A stretch of 64,000 nucleotides of DNA from Pollenia angustigena (Eukaryota; Arthropoda; Insecta; Diptera; Polleniidae): assembly GCA_930367215.1 (NCBI GenBank), contig OV884059.1, positions 27,676,945-27,740,944 of the forward strand. The letters run 5' to 3'. This document shows, one piece after another, positions 58,687-64,000 of the stretch (its first letter is position 1; every line of letters starts with the position of its first letter). Below the pieces are notes generated by a model that saw nothing but the letters and a program-made list of their open reading frames with translations, was not told where the DNA came from and did not search any database. A program made the translations under genes and the position numbers.

Positions 58687-61643
58687 AATATTTTTAATTA
58701 GGCTTAAGTTCATGAAATTTAATTTTTATCAAATTATTTTTATGAAGAAAGGAATTTTACAACATGAAAATCAATTAAAATTGTTATTGATAATCTTTCA
58801 TTCTTGACGTGGCTCGGGCTCGAACCCTGGCCGGCAGGTTACCATGACATGTTTCGATCGCAACCACTCGATCTCCTCAGATGGATTTGCCGTCTTACAC
58901 TCGCAGCCATCGACGACTGCTGACGTCACTAGTCAAACATCAATCCTTAAACCAAATTGTATTTTAACATTTGGTAGATCGAAATTTGCTTTCCTGAATG
59001 ATTATCCATTTTAATTGATTTTTACATGTTTTTTCCTTTACTTCTGTTTTTTCGTACTTTCGTCAAGAATTTTTCTTGAAGTCCAAGTACATTTTTTTGT
59101 TTTTTCACTTTGTCTTTCTCTTTTCTGTTGACCTTTTTCAGCACAACTTGAAGGACAAATGTACACATAGAGCTCGTGCCTTAGCTTTAACAATAATTAG
59201 TATTGTGGTTATTTTGTTGAACTATTTATGGTTTTTAATCCAAATTTTAATATTTTTAATTAGGCTTAAGTTCATGAAATTTAATTTTTATCAAATTATT
59301 TTTATGAAGAAAGGAATTTTTACAACATGAAAATCAATTAAAATTGTTATTGATAATCTTTCATTCTTGACGTGGCTCGGGCTCGAACCCTGGCCGGCAG
59401 GTTACCATGACATGTTTCGATCGCAACCACTCGATCTCCTCAGATGGATTTGCCGTCTTACACTCGCAGCCATCGACGACTGCTGACGTCACTAGTCAAA
59501 CATCAATCCTTAAACCAAATTGTATTTTAACATTTGGTAGATCGAAATTTGCTTTCCTGAATGATTATCCATTTTAATTGATTTTTACATGTTTTTTCCT
59601 TTACTTCTGTTTTTTCGTACTTTCGTCAAGAATTTTTCTTGAAGTCCAAGTACATTTTTTTGTTTTTTCACTTTGTCTTTCTCTTTTCTGTTGACCTTTT
59701 TCAGCACAACTTGAAGGACAAATGTACACATAGAGCTCGTGCCTTAGCTTTAACAATAATTAGTATTGTGGTTATTTTGTTGAACTATTTATGGTTTTTA
59801 ATCCAAATTTTAATATTTTTAATTAGGCTTAAGTTCATGAAATTTAATTTTTATCAAATTATTTTTATGAAGAAAGGAATTTTACAACATGAAAATCAAT
59901 TAAAATTGTTATTGATAATCTTTCATTCTTGACGTGGCTCGGGCTCGAACCCTGGCCGGCAGGTTACCATGACATGTTTCGATCGCAACCACTCGATCTC
60001 CTCAGATGGATTTGCCGTCTTACACTCGCAGCCATCGACGACTGCTGACGTCACTAGTCAAACATCAATCCTTAAACCAAATTGTATTTTAACATTTGGT
60101 AGATCGAAATTTGCTTTCCTGAATGATTATCCATTTTAATTGATTTTTACATGTTTTTTCCTTTACTTCTGTTTTTTCGTACTTTCGTCAAGAATTTTTC
60201 TTGAAGTCCAAGTACATTTTTTTGTTTTTTCACTTTGTCTTTCTCTTTTCTGTTGACCTTTTTCAGCACAACTTGAAGGACAAATGTACACATAGAGCTC
60301 GTGCCTTAGCTTTAACAATAATTAGTATTGTGGTTATTTTGTTGAACTATTTATGGTTTTTAATCCAAATTTTAATATTTTTAATTAGGCTTAAGTTCAT
60401 GAAATTTAATTTTTATCAAATTATTTTTATGAAGAAAGGAATTTTAATATTATTAAAATATTAAAATTTGGATTAAAAACCATAAATAGTTCAACAAAAT
60501 AACCACAATACTAATTATTGTTAAAGCTAAGGCACGAGCTCTATGTGTACATTTGTCCTTCAAGTTGTGCTGAAAAAGGTCAACAGAAAAGAGAAAGACA
60601 AAGTGAAAAAACAAAAAAATGTACTTGGACTTCAAGAAAAATTCTTGACGAAAGTACGAAAAAACAGAAGTAAAGGAAAAAACATGTAAAAAATCAATTA
60701 AAATGGATAATCATTCAGGAAAGCAAATTTCGATCTACCAAATGTTAAAATACAATTTGGTTTAAGGATTGATGTTTGACTAGTGACGTCAGCAGTCGTC
60801 GATGGCTGCGAGTGTAAGACGGCAAATCCATCTGAGGAGATCGAGTGGTTGCGATCGAAACATGTCATGGTAACCTGCCGGCCAGGGTTCGAGCCCGAGC
60901 CACGTCAAGAATGAAAGATTATCAATAACAATTTTAATTGATTTTCATGTTGTAAAATTCCTTTCTTCATAAAAATAATTTGATAAAAATTAAATTTCAT
61001 GAACTTAAGCCTAATTAAAAATATTAAAATTTGGATTAAAAACCATAAATAGTTCAACAAAATAACCACAATACTAATTATTGTTAAAGCTAAGGCACGA
61101 GCTCTATGTGTACATTTGTCCTTCAAGTTGTGCTGAAAAAGGTCAACAGAAAAGAGAAAGACAAAGTGAAAAAACAAAAAAATGTACTTGGACTTCAAGA
61201 AAAATTCTTGACGAAAGTACGAAAAAACAGAAGTAAAGGAAAAAACATGTAAAAATCAATTAAAATGGATAATCATTCAGGAAAGCAAATTTCGATCTAC
61301 CAAATGTTAAAATACAATTTGGTTTAAGGATTGATGTTTGACTAGTGACGTCAGCAGTCGTCGATGGCTGCGAGTGTAAGACGGCAAATCCATCTGAGGA
61401 GATCGAGTGGTTGCGATCGAAACATGTCATGGTAACCTGCCGGCCAGGGTTCGAGCCCGAGCCACGTCAAGAATGAAAGATTATCAATAACAATTTTAAT
61501 TGATTTTCATGTTGTAAAATTCCTTTCTTCATAAAAATAATTTGATAAAAATTAAATTTCATGAACTTAAGCCTAATTAAAAATATTAAAATTTGGATTA
61601 AAAACCATAAATAGTTCAACAAAATAACCACAATACTAATTAT
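58687..61643. repeat. Palindromic 563-bp tandem array with flanking 13-bp duplication
   Basis: Just over three direct units start at 58687, 59250, 59812 and 60374 (the last cut off). Then, from about 60452, just over two inverted units. Units are nearly identical. The centre is TTTTAATATT-ATT-AAAATATTAAAA. GATTTAAAATTGC stands immediately outside both ends (58674-58686, 61644-61656), as after a single insertion. The two ends stop at different points of the unit (right side 66 bp longer). A membrane-like frame (MKSKYIFLFFHF...) is open in each unit but is low complexity and probably chance. Confidence 0.95.
58790..58900 (-). repeat. tRNA-like (Pol III box) segment in each array unit
   Basis: Minus strand: GGAGATCGAGTGGTTGCGAT then CATGTCATGGTAACCTG then GGTTCGAGCCC. 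This is a box B-like word with an AGTGGTT box A remnant at tRNA spacing. The T-stem is poor (one G-G mismatch), so it is a tRNA-derived relic, not a tRNA gene. It repeats at about 59353-59463 and 59916-60026, and inverted at about 60810-60907 and 61373-61470. Confidence 0.6.
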
Positions 61644-61656
61644 GATTTAAAATTGC

Positions 61657-63478
61657 CTTATTTAAAAATATTATTTTTATAAAAAAAAAATCGCTATAAA
61701 CCGTCTAATCTGGCAGCCGTCTATTCGATACAGACCTCTTCTCTGCTCTGTACCTTTACATCAAACCAATTAACTACAGGTGGCGGCGAAACGACAGCCG
61801 GTTTTTTTTTTGTTCAGGCCAGAAATGTCAAAAGTTGTATTTACATGTGTTTTTAAAAATAGTGTTTTTAAATTAAAATTTTGGTTTACAACTTATTAAT
61901 GAAAAACAAAATAACACAGAAAAAATTATAAGTAATTTTTTATTAATTAAAAAAATAATTTAAAAAGTATTTAAACTTAATTAATGTAATAATTGAATCA
62001 ATTATTTTTTTTGTTGAACGAATATTAAAAATATAATTTTGATTTAATTAACATTTTAGTTGTTTTGAAATTAATTTTTAATTAAAATAATAATCAAATA
62101 ACAAAAAATTATTTCATATAAAATAAAATAATTTTAACTTTTGAAATTGTTGTTGGAAATTGCCAAATCAATCAACACATTGTTTGAAACGGCAAAGTTT
62201 TTTGATCATTTTTTTAATTGAAATTAAAAATATCAATTATTGAAAAAAAAATCTTCAAAATATAAAATTTTTACAATTTTTAGTAATCAATATAATCATT
62301 TTGGTAAAAGGTGCAAAATCAACAAATGGGTTGCTTGATTCTATGAATTTGGTATTAAATTGGTGATTAGAGAAAATTTTTAATTTTTTCTGTGAATAAA
62401 GTTATGATTAATAAAACTATGTATAAAATAGAAACTGGGAATTATTTTCTTCCGAAGCTTACTTTATATTATATAAAGTAATTTCTTCTATATTACAAAA
62501 AAGCTTTATAAAAAACATAACTATGCATAAAAATTAAGTAAAAATCATTTTTGTATCACATTTTTAGTCTAGATAGGTACAATGCCAGTTAAATTTTTTC
62601 TTCAATCCTAAATTTAAAATAAAAATTTCGTAAAATATCCTCCTCTTTAAAAATAAAAAGCCTCCAAGTGAATTCTTTTTAAATAAATTATTTAATTTCA
62701 ATATTATGTAAACATCAGTGGGTATTAATTTTATGTTATAAATTTTTATTTTAAATTTATATACCTACATAAGCATAGATAAACACACTAAAACAATAAT
62801 GTCATTTAACCAATTTTACAATTTGGTTATTATCTTTTAAATTCTGCCCAAAAATCTACGTAATGTAGGGAAAGGGAAATTTTGATCATTCAGTTAATCT
62901 AAAATATTATTAATACATTTGAAATTTATTGTATGACTACTGGTTGAAATATTTAACGCTTTAAATATCAATTCGCTTAATCGTTATGTTTGTGGACATA
63001 CGTTTAAAAGTATTTTCACTTCTTAGAGAATTAACAGGTTAACATAAACAAAAGAGTCAAGTGTTTAGAGAGTTAACAGGTCAACATAAACAAAAGAGTC
63101 AAGTGTTTTTTAAGATAAGAACAAATCTGCTTCTGATACCTTTTAAATAAAAAACTGATAAAGCGATCAGTAAATATTAATTATTAAAAATATTAAAATG
63201 AGTTTTGTATATAAAAAATCTTGCAGCTCTTCATAATTTATCACAATATAACTGTTTTTTACAATGCGAATTCTTTAATATGTAATTATTTAAATAAATA
63301 AATAAATCAAAAAAGAAAAAAAATATGTATTATTCACGAATAAAAACGGGGCGAGAAAAAAAATTTTAACATAAAAAAACATATTAAAAATGGAAAATCA
63401 AAGAATAATAATAATATTTTGTTCTTTGCACATTTTTTCATTGTTTAATTACTTTGGTTTTAACATTTTTATAAAATA
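61657..63478. other. Very AT-rich sequence, no gene recognised
   Basis: Long A/T stretches without credible ORFs. Contains the 42-bp tandem duplication noted separately. Confidence 0.5.
63025..63108. repeat. 42-bp tandem duplication
   Basis: AGAG-ATTAACAGG-AACATAAACAAAAGAGTCAA...GTGTTT occurs twice in a row with two differences. Confidence 0.85.
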
Positions 63479-63753
63479 CTAGCTGGACCCGGTCCGCTTT
63501 GCTGGCCCTTAGTAAAGATTTAAAATTTTATAAAATATGAACTTAATTGATTTTCAAAACAAATATATGCAAAAACACCTAATAAACCAATAATAATTTT
63601 TATAAAAATCGCAAAATTTATTTAACAAGCGCGAAACTACACACTCCTCATGCTTCATACATCAAACACACAAATTTTGGTCAAAGTCGGTGCAGTAGTT
63701 TTTGAGTTTAGCGATTACAAACAAACACGTCTCTTCTATATATAAAGAAGAAG
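63479..63753 (-). mobile_element. Short non-autonomous Helitron
   Basis: On the minus strand it starts near TCTTCTTTATATATAG with the head GTAATCGCTAAACTCAAAAA then CTACTGCACCGACTTTG. It ends GGACCGGGTCCAGCTAG|T, closely like the 3' end of the Helitron at 49331-50302. Confidence 0.75.
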
Positions 63754-64000
63754 GTGTAAACTAAAATTAACATAAATGTTTGGAATAAAACTGACTATTA
63801 AACCATATAAAGTTTTTTTTTTTCATTTTGGTGATTTTAGCGTATTTAAGTGAATTACCGCTGAATTGAAATGTATATTGATAAAGATTTAGTGACATAC
63901 CATGCATCTAAATTTTAAAACATTATGTTTAGCGATTACGACGAAAATGACAAAAATATAAAAACGTGGTGCCATCTATCGGATAAATACGAAACTCCAC
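63754..64000. other. No recognised feature
   Basis: AT-rich end of the window. Confidence 0.4.

Noticed and set aside
58790..58900. Functional tRNA genes in the 563-bp units
   Set aside because: Box B is good but the T-stem has a mismatch, the box A region is poor and no acceptor stem pairs. A relic is more likely.
59076..61198. MKSKYIFLFFHF... membrane-like ORFs as genes
   Set aside because: Repeated in each 563-bp unit, start at TTG not ATG, low-complexity Phe/Ile/Leu translation of AT-rich DNA; the unit has a Pol III-like segment instead.

Overview
The window looks like AT-rich nuclear DNA of a higher (brachyceran, probably calyptrate) fly. Introns are GT-AG, and the window is crowded with hAT-, mariner-, Harbinger-, Helitron- and foldback-type elements. 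I recognise one host gene: a C2H2 zinc-finger protein on the minus strand, assembled from seven coding exons (2148-2379, 2543-3012, 3073-3167, 3232-3364, 5219-5323, 7349-7639, 47259-47297). All splice sites are canonical and all phases agree, giving 454 codons. The first 13 codons are separated from the rest by an intron of about 39.6 kb, and that intron holds most of this window.

Layout. 1-2147: downstream/3' region with a dense cluster of a roughly 10-12-mer motif (GTATAACAG in gene sense). 2148-7639: six of the seven exons; one intron carries a related GTATAAGAG cluster and another carries a mariner relic and a foldback MITE. 7640-47258: the giant intron, built of nested transposons. These include a 2 kb hAT relic (9021-10975) with two TTA-flanked MITEs, a foldback element with a 134-bp tandem array (about 14826-19995), and a hAT with a perfect 8-bp target duplication (22353-36289). 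That hAT was itself invaded by an 11.2-kb foldback element (23100-34298) with a 9-bp duplication and about 31 copies of a 349-bp unit in two inverted arms. Further on are a 0.56-kb palindrome, a second mariner relic and a cluster of nested 8-bp-TSD and TTA-TSD MITEs (39985-46541).

47298-64000: upstream of the gene. This has no host gene that I can support. It holds MITEs, tandem Helitrons, a hAT family with a transposase relic, and a second palindromic tandem array (58687-61643, 563-bp unit). That array is flanked by a 13-bp direct repeat and each unit contains a tRNA-like Pol III box B.

The strongest candidates for something new are the two independent palindromic satellite arrays, each bounded by a target-site duplication. 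One lies in a transcribed intron, where it could form kilobase-scale dsRNA. Also notable are a four-cysteine N-terminal motif split by the giant intron, and the motif-decorated 3' region and intron of the gene. Family assignments rest on motifs, terminal repeats and target duplications read by eye; no database search was done.
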